Assembly: GCA_029821415.1 (NCBI GenBank)
Contig: JALGTJ010000014.1
Coordinates: 1-15,222 of the forward strand
Length of the DNA stretch: 15,222 nucleotides
Direction: 5' to 3'
Origin: Candidatus Zipacnadia bacterium
GTDB taxonomy: Bacteria; Armatimonadota; Zipacnadia; Zipacnadales; Zipacnadaceae
This document shows positions 14,290-15,222 of this stretch, piece after piece. The translations under genes and the position numbers were made by a program. Below the pieces are notes generated by a model, which saw only the letters and a list, made by a program, of their open reading frames with translations, did no database searches and was not told the origin of the DNA. How positions within the stretch are numbered: position 1 is the stretch's first letter; every line of letters starts with the position of its first letter.

Positions 14290-15072
14290 ATGAATCACGA
14301 GGACCGACAGTTTCTTATCAACCTGGCCCATCAGGCCGGCGAATTGGCCCGGCGACATAGTGATAAGCTGCAGATTGGGGGCAAAGCGGACGGCAGCCTG
14401 GTGACCGATGCTGACATAGAGGTGGAAAAACTCATTCGTGCCGGCCTCCGCGAGCGTTGGCCCGATGAGGCAATTGTCGGCGAAGAGATGGTCGGTTCTA
14501 CTGATACCGACACAAACAATGTCTGGTACATCGATCCCATTGACGGCACTCATAACTTCATTGGCGGCCTGCCGCTGTGGGCTGTTTGTATCGGCCGATG
14601 CACCCAGGGAGTACCTACGGCAGGAGTCATCTATGCTCCAGTATTGGGCTTGACCTGGACAGGCTTCGCGGGGCAAGGCGCATATCTGAACGGGGCACCA
14701 GCATCAATCCCTGCTTGCGAAGAGATCGTGCGCAGCGACATGATCGCCTTCACGACGGAAGCAACAAGCGACCTGCAACTTGAGCTGCCTCACAGCCAGC
14801 GCAACCTGGGCAGCGGCGCGCTGCACTGCGGTTATCTGACCACGGGGGCCTTTAAGGCTTGCCTGTTCTCCAACTGGTTAATGTGGGACGTGGTGCCCGG
14901 CCTGGCCATCGCCGCGGAGGCTGGTGCGACTGCTTACAACCTGGCTGGCCAGCCCCTCCCCACCCTTACCGGCTTCACAGCGCGCGACAGACACGAGCCG
15001 ATAATCGTGGCGGCTCCTCGCTGTGGCGAGCTGGTCGCGGCTCACACAACGCAGTTACGCCAGCCGACGTGA
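14290..15072 (+). CDS. Inositol-monophosphatase-family phosphatase
   Basis: A Mg2+-dependent phosphatase of the IMPase/HisN/SuhB superfamily, hydrolysing a small phosphomonoester such as inositol phosphate, histidinol phosphate or a sugar bisphosphate. The 260 residues include VTDADIEVE, GEE (Glu65, Glu66), the signature WYIDPIDGTHNF with Asp82 and Asp85, and the second motif WDVVPGLAIAAEAG with Asp200. All metal ligands are present. ATG 14290 is preferred because AAGGTG lies 9 nt upstream; GTG 14278, within that ribosome site, would add four residues. The signature DPIDGTHNF followed by a full-length domain would also suit a HisN-type histidinol phosphatase. Its pairing with a TIM-barrel isomerase gene hints at cyclitol or sugar phosphate metabolism. 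Confidence 0.92.
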   Translation: MNHEDRQFLINLAHQAGELARRHSDKLQIGGKADGSLVTDADIEVEKLIRAGLRERWPDEAIVGEEMVGSTDTDTNNVWYIDPIDGTHNFIGGLPLWAVCIGRCTQGVPTAGVIYAPVLGLTWTGFAGQGAYLNGAPASIPACEEIVRSDMIAFTTEATSDLQLELPHSQRNLGSGALHCGYLTTGAFKACLFSNWLMWDVVPGLAIAAEAGATAYNLAGQPLPTLTGFTARDRHEPIIVAAPRCGELVAAHTTQLRQPT

Positions 15073-15093
15073 CCGGCAAGATCGGCTACTCGC

Positions 15094-15222
15094 TCAAGCA
15101 TCTCGCTCAGTCAATTCCTCACGCAGTCGCTGCTGCAAGCGGGTGTAGCGACGGCGCTCTGAGGCGGTATTGATTGCCTTGTAGATGCCCCGCCGATTGC
15201 CCACCAGGCAGGCCATCTGCTC
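15094..15222 (-). CDS. C-terminal 42 residues of an unidentified protein (partial)
   Basis: An open frame enters from the right edge and ends at TGA (15094-15096). The residues are basic and helical, e.g. GNRRGIYKAIN and RLQQRLREEL, with composition typical of a protein C-terminus; the other two minus-strand frames look non-coding. It converges with the phosphatase gene across a 21-nt gap. I do not recognise the family, and no function can be given from this fragment. Confidence 0.5.
   Translation of the reverse strand, partial: EQMACLVGNRRGIYKAINTASERRRYTRLQQRLREELTERDA

Noticed and set aside
1..15222. Mobile element, prophage, CRISPR array, tRNA or rRNA
   Set aside because: No transposase, integrase, repeated spacer pattern, tRNA-like cloverleaf or rRNA sequence was seen; all genes are ordinary chromosomal types.

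Overview
The window is about 15.2 kb of compact, moderately GC-rich bacterial chromosome with no rRNA, tRNA, insertion sequence or CRISPR array that I can recognise. The gene set points to a free-living heterotrophic bacterium of the broad Terrabacteria type. The best clue is the block FHA protein - SEDS glycosyltransferase - class B PBP - PASTA Ser/Thr kinase, whose order recalls the actinobacterial fhaB-pstP-rodA-pbpA-pknA-pknB cluster. The kinase's extra C-terminal domain is more like that of Firmicutes PrkC, and the aroQ plus M24 peptidase pair is also common in Firmicutes. Together with the secreted discoidin protein, Gfo/Idh oxidoreductase and xylose-isomerase-like protein, this would suit Armatimonadota or a related candidate phylum. 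The phylum is an inference and cannot be fixed from one window.

Layout. Positions 1-1223 (minus) hold the N-terminal half of FtsK, cut by the window edge immediately before the Walker A lysine. A divergent promoter region follows (about 1224-1494). The plus-strand operon runs from 1495 to 7403: a membrane-anchored FHA protein (broken by a frameshift), a SEDS glycosyltransferase, a class B PBP-like protein, a PASTA kinase, and a secreted discoidin-like protein. It ends at a strong hairpin terminator (7446-7486). Next come a minus-strand Gfo/Idh/MocA oxidoreductase and a plus-strand orphan OmpR-family response regulator. A tightly coupled minus-strand operon (13267 to 9570) follows: O-antigen-ligase-like protein with TPRs (also frameshifted), type II dehydroquinase AroQ, and an M24 aminopeptidase. 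Finally a plus-strand pair encodes a TIM-barrel sugar epimerase/isomerase and an inositol-monophosphatase-like enzyme, facing the last 42 codons of an unidentified minus-strand gene at the right edge.

How the genes work together. In related clusters a PASTA kinase senses muropeptides or lipid II and phosphorylates wall-synthesis proteins, and FHA domains read the phosphothreonines; here those parts sit next to a SEDS polymerase and its PBP partner. The striking departure is that the PBP has lost its catalytic SxxK (now TILE) and KTG (now ETG) motifs while keeping SxN and the overall fold, so it looks like a pseudo-transpeptidase that may only support or regulate the SEDS enzyme. The cluster also lacks the PstP phosphatase and ends with a secreted discoidin protein. 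This is the most promising candidate for something undescribed. Two apparent frameshifts (FHA gene, ligase/TPR gene) may be assembly errors and should be checked first.
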